Assembly (NCBI GenBank): GCA_009910795.1
Contig: VMEE01000023.1
Coordinates: 1 to 64,000, forward strand
From: Dehalobacter sp. CP
GTDB taxonomy: Bacteria; Bacillota_B; Desulfitobacteriia; Desulfitobacteriales; Syntrophobotulaceae
Reading direction: 5' to 3'
DNA length: 64,000 bases
Each line of letters starts with the position of its first letter. Position 1 is the stretch's first letter. Both the position numbers and the translations under genes were made by a program. The notes beneath the pieces were generated by a model, which did no database searches, was not told the DNA's origin, and saw only the letters and a list, made by a program, of their open reading frames with translations. Positions 16,336-23,861 of the stretch are shown in pieces.

Positions 16336-16372
16336 GTTATAAAAAAATGGCCGGAAATGTACCGGAAAAAAA
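16336..16372 (+). pseudogene. ghost of an rdhA 3' end
   Basis: The segment reads ...KKWPEMYRKK in one frame, matching the conserved RdhA C-terminus KWWLEWPEMYK. The DNA AATGGCCGGAAATGTA is identical to the end of rdhA3. It is followed by a hairpin and by TTTTTTGCGTCTTTAACTTT, homologous to the sequence after rdhA2. The rest of the gene is gone, so a CprA-type rdhA once ended here and was deleted. Confidence 0.6.
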
Positions 16373-16409
16373 TATAGCGGCGCCTTTGGAGGGCACCGCT
16401 ATATTTTTT
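16371..16409 (+). terminator. terminator of the lost rdhA, now ending rdhABCE4
   Basis: TATAGCGGCGCC/GGGCACCGCTATA stem followed by TTTTTT. Position and downstream sequence correspond to the rdhA2 terminator. Confidence 0.78.
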
Positions 16410-16622
16410 GCGTCTTTAACTTTTTCTTGGGTTGTTGCAGCTGCACAACAAAAAAATAAATATTTAAAATATGCGTAGTATTTACTAATGGAAATATATA
16501 TAAATGTATATACAATATAACTTGAAAGAAAATAATGTTATCTCAATTTTTCGGCAATAATTTTTTCAAATTAATAGGTTAACATTATATTAATAATTTT
16601 TAAATATTGGAGGTAAAATAAG

Positions 16623-17258
16623 ATGGATTTGTCACTATTAACACAGAAAATTGGAGAACTTGATGAAGAAAAAGTATTTGAAATGCTGAATGACTTTGTT
16701 AACACAAATCCAAGTCCAGATGAAACAAAAAAGGTGGTAGCTGCTTGTCAGAGCGGGATGTCAGTAGTTGGAGATTTTTTTGAAAAGGGGGAATACTTTG
16801 TCGGTGATTTGATCTTTGCCGGGGAGTTGTTAACCAGTGCAATTGATATTTTAAAGCCGATTATGGACACCCAAAATGCTGGAACTGTCGGTTCAATGGT
16901 GCTTGGAACTGTTGCGGGTGACTTGCATGACATTGGAAAAAACATTTTTAAGAGCATGGCTGAAGCAGCAGGTTTTAAAGTATACGACCTAGGTATCGAT
17001 CAATCTGCAGGTGAATTTGTAAAAACAGTAAAAGAGGTAAATCCTACAATTGTTGGTTTAAGCGGTGTTTTGACTTTGGCATTGGAATCAATGAAAAATA
17101 CTGTTGAGGCTTTAAAAGAAGCGGGATTACGCAACAAGGTTAAAGTTATTATCGGTGGAAACCCTGTAACGAAGGAAGCTTGTGAAACAATTGGTGCTGA
17201 TGCATTTACCACGAATGCAGCAGAGGGTGTAAAAATATGCCAGAAGTGGGTGGGTTAA
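16623..17258 (+). CDS. corrinoid protein of a methyltransferase system
   Basis: 211 residues: a helical B12-binding N-terminal (cap) domain (about 1-85) and a Rossmann-like cobalamin-binding domain with the DLHDIGKN motif at about residues 102-109, whose His coordinates cobalt. GLSGVLTLAL and the terminal NAAEGVKICQKW segment follow. It is the methyl-carrying shuttle (MtaC/MtvC type) between a substrate-specific methyltransferase and a second transferase. It starts at ATG 16623 after TATTGGAGG. Next comes a UroD-fold methyltransferase, then a tiny acidic protein. No MtrH- or activase-type (RamA) partner is nearby. It is about the same as the corrinoid protein at 26357 in layout. Confidence 0.88.
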   Translation: MDLSLLTQKIGELDEEKVFEMLNDFVNTNPSPDETKKVVAACQSGMSVVGDFFEKGEYFVGDLIFAGELLTSAIDILKPIMDTQNAGTVGSMVLGTVAGDLHDIGKNIFKSMAEAAGFKVYDLGIDQSAGEFVKTVKEVNPTIVGLSGVLTLALESMKNTVEALKEAGLRNKVKVIIGGNPVTKEACETIGADAFTTNAAEGVKICQKWVG

Positions 17259-17350
17259 TCGTAAGGGTTATGCGATAACCGCCAAATCAGTATCAGAGGA
17301 AAACCCGCAACGAAGAAAACTTGTGAATAAATAGCACAGGAGGATCTAGT

Positions 17351-18517
17351 ATGAGCGATAAAATGAAATTATATGATGAGCGTGTCAAAAGGCTCAAAGA
17401 TGCAGTTGAATTAAGAGAGCCTGACCGGGTTCCCATTTACGGTCTATTAGACAATTGGGCTCTTCCTTATTATGGGACAACCTTAGAAGAGGCATTAAAA
17501 GACGTTGAACTTGAATATAAAGCTTATTCTAAGGCTTTAACTGATTTTCCCTTCGATGCCGCGCTTACCTCACGCATATCATTTCCCCTTAATTTTGTGT
17601 ATTCCTTAGGCGGCGGAATTTTTAACAATGCGACGGAAACCATTCAAATCGCCACGGGACACTCAGAACTGATGGCTGTCGAAGAGTATGATGAGCTGAT
17701 TGCTGATCCGATGAAATTTTTCCGCGATAAAATTCTTCCTATAAAACATAAGATTTTCCAAGAGGGAACCGTGGAAGAAAAGTTCGCTAAATATGCTAAT
17801 TCGCTTTCCATCTTCTTTAAGTTTGGCCAAACAACAAAGATGTTGGCGGAGAGGTTTAAAACTGAACATGGACTTCCGATAACCAACGCTGGTGTAAATC
17901 ATTTTATGCCCGGTGATGTCATCATGGACTATTTAAGGGATTTCAAAGGGATCATGAGAGATATCAAAAAATGTCCTGATAAAGTGGCTGAAGCCTGTAT
18001 GGCTATCTGCGACCTTCAGATAAAAGACACATTTGGAAAAATGCGTACTGTTTCTGATGACAAGTATGTTCATTTGTATCTGCATTTGCCACAATTTATT
18101 AGGGCTAAAGAATTCGAGAAGGTTTACTGGCCGTGCTTCAAAAAATATGTTGATACGGTAGCAGCAAGAGGCATTAAACTTCTTATTCTATTTGAAAAGA
18201 ACTGGGAGCATTTGTACGAGTATATACAGGAGCTTCCAAAGGGATCGGTTCTTGGATTATTTGAAGAAGACGATCTCAGAAAAGCGAAGAAAGCCTTAGG
18301 AAAAACGATGTGTATTGGCGGTGGTTTAAAAACAAACGATCTGTACTACGGATCAAAGGAAAAATGCATCGAAGTTGCCAAGGGCTTAATTGATGATTTA
18401 GCTCCGGGCGGTGGATTTGTCTTTGCACCGGATAAAGTTTTAGCAACTAAAAATGATGCCAAGGCAGAAAATTTAAAGGCTGTTACCGAATTTATTGTGG
18501 AATATAGCTCTAAGTAA
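17351..18517 (+). CDS. UroD-fold (MtaA/MtvB-type) corrinoid methyltransferase
   Basis: 388 residues of the uroporphyrinogen-decarboxylase superfamily, in the corrinoid methyltransferase branch. It begins MSDKMKLYDERVKRLKDAVELREPDRVPIYG... with the family REPDRVP motif (about residues 22-28) and ends in a DDLAPGGGFVFAPDK segment (about 355-369). It presumably moves a methyl group to or from the corrinoid protein just upstream (93 bp away). The zinc His-x-Cys motif of MtaA/MtbA is not visible at the expected place, where LFEKNWEHLYEY is found; a Cys occurs in TMCIGGG instead. It starts at ATG 17351 after CACAGGAGG. Substrate unknown. Confidence 0.82.
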   Translation: MSDKMKLYDERVKRLKDAVELREPDRVPIYGLLDNWALPYYGTTLEEALKDVELEYKAYSKALTDFPFDAALTSRISFPLNFVYSLGGGIFNNATETIQIATGHSELMAVEEYDELIADPMKFFRDKILPIKHKIFQEGTVEEKFAKYANSLSIFFKFGQTTKMLAERFKTEHGLPITNAGVNHFMPGDVIMDYLRDFKGIMRDIKKCPDKVAEACMAICDLQIKDTFGKMRTVSDDKYVHLYLHLPQFIRAKEFEKVYWPCFKKYVDTVAARGIKLLILFEKNWEHLYEYIQELPKGSVLGLFEEDDLRKAKKALGKTMCIGGGLKTNDLYYGSKEKCIEVAKGLIDDLAPGGGFVFAPDKVLATKNDAKAENLKAVTEFIVEYSSK

Positions 18518-18583
18518 TAGAAACTTCCATCTGTTATCTGAAAATATATATGTAACCCTAAAGAATAGGAGGGTGTTCTTAAG

Positions 18584-18706
18584 ATGAGTGACATGGAAAT
18601 GATCTTTAAAATGGCAAGGGAAAGAATTTTATCACAGTTTCTTAATTCAGATCAGGAAAAAGATGGGGTTGAATTGGCTTTAACGCTGCTCATGCTCTAT
18701 TCATAG
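18584..18706 (+). CDS. small protein of the methyltransferase module, 40 aa
   Basis: ATG 18584 lies behind a strong GGAGGGTG site and opens a 40-residue reading frame ending TAG 18704-18706. It is mixed-charge at the front (SDMEMIFKMARERIL), with a hydrophobic C-terminal helix (VELALTLLMLY). The second module has a tiny gene in the same position (28179). The sequences are only loosely alike, but position, size and good translation signals suggest a conserved component. Function unknown. Confidence 0.6.
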   Translation: MSDMEMIFKMARERILSQFLNSDQEKDGVELALTLLMLYS

Positions 18707-19034
18707 GTCTGACGTTACCAAGAAGTAAAAATGTTATATCCCTGGGGGCTGTATCACTACTTAGCCCCAATGAAGGACGTCAATAAAAATGGCGTCTTTT
18801 CTTTTGGGGGTGTGCAACTAGTGGGGAAAGTGGCTTGCCGAATTCGGATCCGGATCCGAATTTTAGTTTTTCCCAAGCGGTCATCCCCCTGGGGATTCCG
18901 AAATTTTAATCAAAAAACGCTTAAGAAATACTAAGCGTTTTTTTTGGAATAAATGCTATATTTAATTGGAAATTGTGGTTTCCGGAATCAGCGCAATTGC
19001 GGGAGCCGCTAATAAAAAATAAAGGAGGAGAAAT
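18707..19034 (+). other. intergenic region with terminators and a 22-bp palindrome
   Basis: It holds a terminator for the methyltransferase module (GACGTCA/TGGCGTC at 18776-18796, then TTTTCTTTT), and a perfect 22-bp palindrome at 18841-18862 with core GGATCCGGATCC flanked by AATTC/GAATT. A second terminator follows (AAAACGCTTA/TAAGCGTTTT at 18914-18941, then T). The second terminator has no gene in front of it, so something may have been deleted. No gene is seen. Confidence 0.6.
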
Positions 19035-19346
19035 ATGGGTACATTTTTGGTGTTTCTAGCGGGTGTTCTTTTTTTAGCCGGCCTACTATTTATTAAACCT
19101 AGAGCAAATACGGACAAAAAATGGAAAACTATTCTTAATTGGGTTTTATACGTTGCATGGTATGCAATTACTTGGATGGGGATTTCTTTCATTTATATTA
19201 ATGCGAGCGTAGGGCATGTCAAAGCAACGAGTACAGCAATCTTTTTGTTTTTAGGTATTTCAGTTGTACTAGCAGTAGTCTTAGCAAGACTCTTAGGATT
19301 TTTCGGTAAACAACAGAAAAAAGCAAATACAAGCTTAGAAGCTTAA
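19035..19346 (+). CDS. rdhB: RdhB5, membrane anchor of reductive dehalogenase
   Basis: 103 residues, three transmembrane helices, family segment WMGISFIYINASVGHVKATST. ATG 19035 follows AAAGGAGGAG. It is more diverged from RdhB1-3 than they are from one another (second helix NWVLYVAWYAIT), in step with RdhA5. It anchors RdhA5, which starts 14 nt after its stop. Confidence 0.9.
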   Translation: MGTFLVFLAGVLFLAGLLFIKPRANTDKKWKTILNWVLYVAWYAITWMGISFIYINASVGHVKATSTAIFLFLGISVVLAVVLARLLGFFGKQQKKANTSLEA

Positions 19347-19360
19347 AGAGGTGAAAAAGG

Positions 19361-20686
19361 ATGTCTATTGAAAAACAAGAAGGGAAACAGAAACAGGAGC
19401 AGGAGCTAAGGATAAACCGACGTAATTTCCTAAAGGCAGGAGCAGCCTCAGCTATTTCCATGGGTGTTCTTGGTATGGCAAATGCTTTGCCGGTGCAAGC
19501 CGCTGAGACGGTGACAAGCTCCGCAGGACAGTCGAAGCTTCATCCGACGAATTACGGCTTAGCCTCAGTTAAAATGGCTGATTTTAACGACCAATGGCTG
19601 GGCACAACCAAGATCGTTGGCCCTATAAAAAAATTCCATGAGGCAAATCAGGGATTCAACTTGGTTTTCCGCCATAAGGTTTCCGAGGCGGCTTTTAAGG
19701 CGAACATGTTTTACCATGCTGCTGCAAAATATCCTTTGGGAGATGCTTTAGCTAAGTTTACTTTAAGCTTAGCTCCGATGGTTTCTGGAAAACCCGCCCC
19801 TGAAAAATTGGCTATTCCCGACCCTGAACAGATGTCCCAGCATATCAAAGACTGCGCCTATTTCTTAAGAGCTGACGAGGTTGGCATCGGCAAAATGCCT
19901 TCATTTGCATACTATGAGTTCAAGGCGCCTCCTCTTGCAGATATGATGAAAGATGACTTGTCCAAATCAGTTCCTGTCACAGAGAGCCTGCCTTATGTCA
20001 TCGTTGTCATGACGGATCAGCACCTGGAGACCTTGATGGCATCTACCGGCTATGACGGCATCAGCGGTTCCCAATCATTCCGTTCTTACCATGCAACCGC
20101 CGTTATTTCGGTAATCTTGGCAAACTATATCCGTAATCTTGGTTACAATGCCAGGGCGCATCATTTTTCCAATTATGCCTTGATCCTGGCTCCATGTTTG
20201 GTATCCGCAGGACTGGGAGAGATGACAAGGACAGGTGACTGTATAGCTCACCCGACACTTGGATTCCGCAACAAAGCTGCCGCTGTGACCACAGACTTGC
20301 CGCTAGCTCCAGATAGGCCAATTGATTTCGGCGCTCAGGATTTCTGCAGGGTGTGCAAAAAATGTGCCGATAATTGTCCTTCGGGAGCGATTACCCAAGA
20401 CGAGGATTATATTGAAAAGAATGGTATTTTGCGTTGGCAGAGTGACATTAAGAAATGCGTTGAATTCCGTGTAACCAATAAAGAAGGATCCATGTGCGGA
20501 CGCTGCATGAAGGTATGTCCATGGAATTCCAAAGAAGACTCCTGGTTCCATCAGGCCGGCACATTTATCGGTAGTCAAGGGGAAACTGCTTCAAGTTTGC
20601 TCAAATCGATTGACGATATGTTTGGCTATGGTACTGAACAGGTTGAGAAGTTCAAATGGTGGTTAGAGTGGCCTGAACGTTACTAA
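19361..20686 (+). CDS. rdhA: RdhA5, reductive dehalogenase catalytic subunit (CprA-like, diverged)
   Basis: 441 residues, slightly shorter than RdhA1-3. The Tat-type motif is INRRNFLKAGAASAISMG at about residues 22-40. The core has IPDPEQMSQHIKDCAYFLRADEVGIGKMP; Fe-S motif 1 CRVCKKCADNCP at about 328-340; motif 2 Cys/CGRCMKVCPW at about 368-388. The Tat-distal region lacks the GxxSKLRPEPNYGGAS spacing of RdhA1-3 (shortened to SKLHPTNYGLAS). It starts at ATG 19361 after AGAGGTG. It is closest overall to CprA-type chlorophenol dehalogenases. No rdhK precedes it; rdhK5 follows it instead. Confidence 0.92.
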   Translation: MSIEKQEGKQKQEQELRINRRNFLKAGAASAISMGVLGMANALPVQAAETVTSSAGQSKLHPTNYGLASVKMADFNDQWLGTTKIVGPIKKFHEANQGFNLVFRHKVSEAAFKANMFYHAAAKYPLGDALAKFTLSLAPMVSGKPAPEKLAIPDPEQMSQHIKDCAYFLRADEVGIGKMPSFAYYEFKAPPLADMMKDDLSKSVPVTESLPYVIVVMTDQHLETLMASTGYDGISGSQSFRSYHATAVISVILANYIRNLGYNARAHHFSNYALILAPCLVSAGLGEMTRTGDCIAHPTLGFRNKAAAVTTDLPLAPDRPIDFGAQDFCRVCKKCADNCPSGAITQDEDYIEKNGILRWQSDIKKCVEFRVTNKEGSMCGRCMKVCPWNSKEDSWFHQAGTFIGSQGETASSLLKSIDDMFGYGTEQVEKFKWWLEWPERY

Positions 20687-20737
20687 ATCATTAGGTGTTT
20701 AAAATTCAAAGAAATATTTAATATGAAAATGCATATG

Positions 20738-20767
20738 TCTCTGGCAACCTCGAATGTTGTCAGAGAC
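20738..20767 (+). terminator. hairpin after rdhA5 (possible terminator)
   Basis: GTCTCTGGCAAC/GTTGTCAGAGAC stem with a CTCGAA loop, but no T-run follows, so termination would be weak or factor-assisted. Confidence 0.5.
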
Positions 20768-21029
20768 AAATTGCTATGTAAAAAAATTTATAACCCTTGG
20801 AAAGAGTGTAAGGTATTATTAGACTCATAATTTATGTTACGGATACACAAGATAAACTATGTTTTGATCCAATTCTTTATTTGTTTAAGCAGGTAAAAAA
20901 ATATAATTATCTAATCTTTTGTATTATCCAAGACTAATGTTATACACTTTTATTAATCTCCTGCTAAATCTAATCTTAGCATAAGAATCGATAAAGGATA
21001 TTAGTATATGCAAAAGGAGGAATTAGATA

Positions 21030-21731
21030 ATGGCTGATATTGATAAGAAGCAAATTCCCCGGCCTTATATGCTTGAAAATTTTGTGCAAACAGAAAGACT
21101 AGAGAAGTACCTGCATCTGGCACATAAACGTATATTTCCTAAAGGAGCAATCGTTCAAGCTCAGGGTACAAATGCTAATTCTATTCTTTATGTCAAGTCC
21201 GGATGCCTGGGTGTAAGCATTGGCTCAGATGAAGGCTATACCAAATTTCTTTTTCATATTGATGAAAAAACGATCGGGGCAACAATCAATACAAATGAAG
21301 ACAATAGCGAAGTTCAGGTTTATGCAATCAGAAAAAGTACGGTTTATTTTTTCTCGCTTGAAGATATTCTGGAAATATTTAATGAGGATAAACAACTATT
21401 TCTAGAAGTTATTCAAAATATTCTTGACAAGTCTTATTGCCTTATGGCTAAAACAAGGGATTTAAGTTATTGCCGGCCGTCAAGCAGAATATTACGGTTT
21501 ATCTATAATCTCTGTATCTCTAAAGGGAAACTTGTGGACAATTATTATATTATCAACACCAAACTAACGCAAAAAACGATCGGAGACATTACTGGAACTC
21601 ATTATGTTTCAGTGAGTAAACTGTTTAAAATGCTAGAAGAGCAGAGAATACTCAAAAAAACCAAAGATAGAATTTACATTTACAATCTTTCAAAATTAGC
21701 TTCTATGATTGATGAAGTTTTAAAGTACTGA
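21030..21731 (+). CDS. rdhK: RdhK5, CRP/FNR-family transcriptional regulator
   Basis: 233 residues: sensor barrel about 30-130, dimer helix, and winged helix with TIGDITGTHYVSVSKLFKML. ATG 21030 follows AAAAGGAGGAATT. It is intermediate between the RdhK1-3 group and the others (shared RILRFIYNLC and LSKLASMIDE features). It stands between rdhA5 and the rdhB6-A6-C6-E6 operon, with a terminator separating it from the latter. It may control either. The promoter of the downstream operon carries a TGTG-N8-CACA operator, so this is one candidate for the protein that binds there. Confidence 0.85.
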   Translation: MADIDKKQIPRPYMLENFVQTERLEKYLHLAHKRIFPKGAIVQAQGTNANSILYVKSGCLGVSIGSDEGYTKFLFHIDEKTIGATINTNEDNSEVQVYAIRKSTVYFFSLEDILEIFNEDKQLFLEVIQNILDKSYCLMAKTRDLSYCRPSSRILRFIYNLCISKGKLVDNYYIINTKLTQKTIGDITGTHYVSVSKLFKMLEEQRILKKTKDRIYIYNLSKLASMIDEVLKY

Positions 21732-21767
21732 CTTTGGATTGTTAATGACAAAAAAATACAAACTAGG

Positions 21768-21802
21768 GCCCACTCAAAATTATACCTTGAGTGGGCTTCT
21801 TG
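21768..21802 (+). terminator. terminator after rdhK5
   Basis: GCCCACTCAA/TTGAGTGGGC perfect stem followed by TTCTTGTT. Confidence 0.78.
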
Positions 21803-21805
21803 TTA

Positions 21806-21848
21806 TGTGTATCGTAACACAGAAAATTCTAACATCATGCTTTATATT
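21806..21848 (+). promoter_or_regulatory. CRP/FNR-type activated promoter of rdhB6 operon (site 3)
   Basis: TGTG-TATCGTAA-CACA (21806-21821), 21 nt, TATATT (21843-21848). Same architecture and flanks as the sites at 5926 and 6968. It directly follows the rdhK5 terminator. Confidence 0.72.
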
Positions 21849-22031
21849 ATTAAGCGGATGACGTATGAAGTTGAAGAAAGTATTTACAAGGAGGGGATAT
21901 AGCGTGAAAAATACATGAAAAGTTCCCATTGATGATTGTGTTTATTAGGTTCGGGTCACAAAAAATTGGTAAAAAAGCAAAAATTACAAAGAAAAGGAAA
22001 AGTAGAGAAGAAGGGAGATGTGGTAGATAGT
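21849..22031 (+). other. leader with an abortive 4-codon frame at the expected rdhB position
   Basis: The leader continues the site-2 homology (TTAAGCGGATGACGTATGA) and then has a strong AAGGAGGGG site at the same distance from the promoter as the rdhB2 ribosome-binding site. The GTG behind it (21904) opens only four codons before TGA. The true rdhB6, of a different RdhB type, begins 128 nt later. This looks like a promoter-leader of an rdhB2-type unit joined to another operon. Confidence 0.5.
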
Positions 22032-22349
22032 ATGGGTGGAATTATCGCATATATTTTGGGTCTTGCTACTGTATTGCTTATTCAATTATACAAAAAGTCT
22101 GTGGAGAAGAAGAACCGCAAGTTCGGCATCTGGAACTGGGTATTATCAATATTTGTTACACTCTATGTAGATTTTTTAATATATTGGCTCTACATGGGAG
22201 TATGGGAGGGGCAGCCCAAAGCCGGAATAGTCGGATTATTCCTGATGGGTATTATTGGGGTCGTTATCGTTGCTGTTGCTCAATTATTGGTCAGCAAATC
22301 TTTTGGAAAAAAAACGATTGCCAAATTAATGAAAGGAGAAAAAGCATAA
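22032..22349 (+). CDS. rdhB: RdhB6, membrane anchor of reductive dehalogenase
   Basis: 105 residues with three transmembrane helices (GGIIAYILGLATVLLIQLY; WVLSIFVTLYVDFLIYWLYMG; GIVGLFLMGIIGVVIVAVAQ) and charged loops. It is diverged from RdhB1-5, but size, helix pattern and position directly before rdhA6 identify it. The ATG 22032 is chosen because helix 1 starts there. An AAGGGAG site lies 14 nt away, and an in-frame GTG at 22020 is too close to it, so the exact start is uncertain. Confidence 0.75.
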   Translation: MGGIIAYILGLATVLLIQLYKKSVEKKNRKFGIWNWVLSIFVTLYVDFLIYWLYMGVWEGQPKAGIVGLFLMGIIGVVIVAVAQLLVSKSFGKKTIAKLMKGEKA

Positions 22350-22350
22350 A

Positions 22351-23745
22351 ATGTCTAAGAAACTTAGCAGAAGGTCCTTTCTAAAAAGTACTGCACTGAC
22401 TGGAGCCCTGACCAGTATATTGACACTTACGCCCGGAGCAAGAGAGAAATTACTCGGAGACGGTGCTGCGAGTGCGCTGGAATACCCCAGAGTAGATAAA
22501 CCGCCTTATGAGATTGAGGGTGAAGTCGGGCGATTTGATAATAGAAATAACGCCCATTCCCGCGGGTATTGGGACGAAAGCCAGTCGTTTTATTTGTTTG
22601 GCCCGCAAGGGATGACCGCACTTCATGATACCGTAAAAAATATCGCTGCCGGAACACCAAAACCCGGGTTTGATCACCGCGATCTGTCATTATTTATGAG
22701 TTCCGCGCTGATGTTTAAGGTTGGTAGCTTTGCTGCTTCGCATCTGTGGGAGCCGGAGCTGCCTCCGGGATTAACACAACCATACAAGTGTAGTCCGGAA
22801 GAAGCAGCCCAGACGGTGAAAATGGCCGCTAAGCATTTCGGCACAAGTGTTGTGGGGACATGTAAGCTTAATAGAGATTGGCTTTATAGTCACCGGTATC
22901 ACGCCGAGAATTGGAAGACGGATGCTAAACGTCTTTTTGAAAAAGTATTTGGTCTTCAAAACGGTCTGTTGGGGCCGGTGATGACACCCGAAGAAAGAAA
23001 GAAATTGCAATTGCCGAATGTAGATGATGAATTGCCTCAAGAGATGAATAACGTTATCGTCTGCGGTATTGAAATGGACTACGAGGCTTACCAGCGTACT
23101 CTTTCTTGTGTTGAAGTAGCTGAAACGTATCGGGCCTACAGCTTTGATAAATTCTTGATTATGCACTTGGCTCTCTTTATCAATTATATGGGTTACCGTG
23201 CTTGGCCGTTTGGCAGTTATGGACCAGGATTGGGAATCCCGATGGCTGTCGATGCAGGACTAGGGGAAATGGGACGGAATGGTCTGCTCATCAACCCGGA
23301 CTTTGGGCCTCGTCTGCGTATTTGCGGTGTTATCACCGACATGCCTCTCCAGCCGGATAAACCTATAGATATGGGAGTGACCAAGTTCTGTGAGACCTGT
23401 GCGGTTTGCGCCGATAACTGTCCTTCCGGGTCTATTCCCAAGGATAATCATCGTACTGCCGAAGCCGTATATGGCACTACAAATTCTGGTGTCAAAAAGT
23501 GGCCGATCGATGCTTGTAAATGCAAAGCGTATTGGGATGATCACAACATAAGTGCTTGTGGCAACTGTGTTCATTATTGTCCGTACAATAAACCCAAAAC
23601 CGAAATGCATAAGTTAGCAGCGCATTTGGCACCGACGCTAGGGTCCACCCTTGTCAAGATGGAAAAAATGTTAGGCTATTCAGAACCCAAAGATGTGGCA
23701 AGCTGGTGGGCGCAGGATCCTAATAAATTCTTTCCAAGGAAGTAA
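22351..23745 (+). CDS. rdhA: RdhA6, reductive dehalogenase catalytic subunit (divergent)
   Basis: 464 residues. Tat motif LSRRSFLKSTALTGALTS at residues 5-22 with an unusually short n-region. The middle has VVGTCKLNRDWLYSHRYH, and AYRTWP-like YRAWPFGSYGPGLGIPMAVDAGLGE. Fe-S motif 1 is CETCAVCADNCP at about 346-358; motif 2 has C-rich ACKCKAYW and CGNCVHYCPYN at about 390-412. It belongs to neither the CprA-like group nor RdhA4; the HxYHxE and LWEPELPPG features set it apart. The start ATG 22351 follows AAAGGAG, overlapping the rdhB6 end region by 1-2 nt of spacing. It forms rdhBACE6 with downstream genes. Substrate unknown. Confidence 0.9.
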   Translation: MSKKLSRRSFLKSTALTGALTSILTLTPGAREKLLGDGAASALEYPRVDKPPYEIEGEVGRFDNRNNAHSRGYWDESQSFYLFGPQGMTALHDTVKNIAAGTPKPGFDHRDLSLFMSSALMFKVGSFAASHLWEPELPPGLTQPYKCSPEEAAQTVKMAAKHFGTSVVGTCKLNRDWLYSHRYHAENWKTDAKRLFEKVFGLQNGLLGPVMTPEERKKLQLPNVDDELPQEMNNVIVCGIEMDYEAYQRTLSCVEVAETYRAYSFDKFLIMHLALFINYMGYRAWPFGSYGPGLGIPMAVDAGLGEMGRNGLLINPDFGPRLRICGVITDMPLQPDKPIDMGVTKFCETCAVCADNCPSGSIPKDNHRTAEAVYGTTNSGVKKWPIDACKCKAYWDDHNISACGNCVHYCPYNKPKTEMHKLAAHLAPTLGSTLVKMEKMLGYSEPKDVASWWAQDPNKFFPRK

Positions 23746-23759
23746 GTAGAACTATAAAA

Positions 23760-23798
23760 GATATGCCGGCTCCCGCTTGAGAGCCGGCATATCATTAT
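23760..23798 (+). terminator. strong hairpin between rdhA6 and rdhC6
   Basis: GATATGCCGGCTC/GAGCCGGCATATC, a 13-bp perfect stem followed by ATTATTAGGTTT. It lies inside the operon, so it may act as a partial terminator or a 3' stabiliser giving more rdhBA than rdhCE mRNA. Confidence 0.65.
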
Positions 23799-23861
23799 TA
23801 GGTTTCTTATTTGCTTCATTTGTCAGCCTAGTTATTAGTCATACTTCTGGAGGAAGCAATA

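Noticed and set aside
16287..16478. 63-codon open frame
   Set aside because: It covers the rdhA ghost in another frame and a terminator hairpin.
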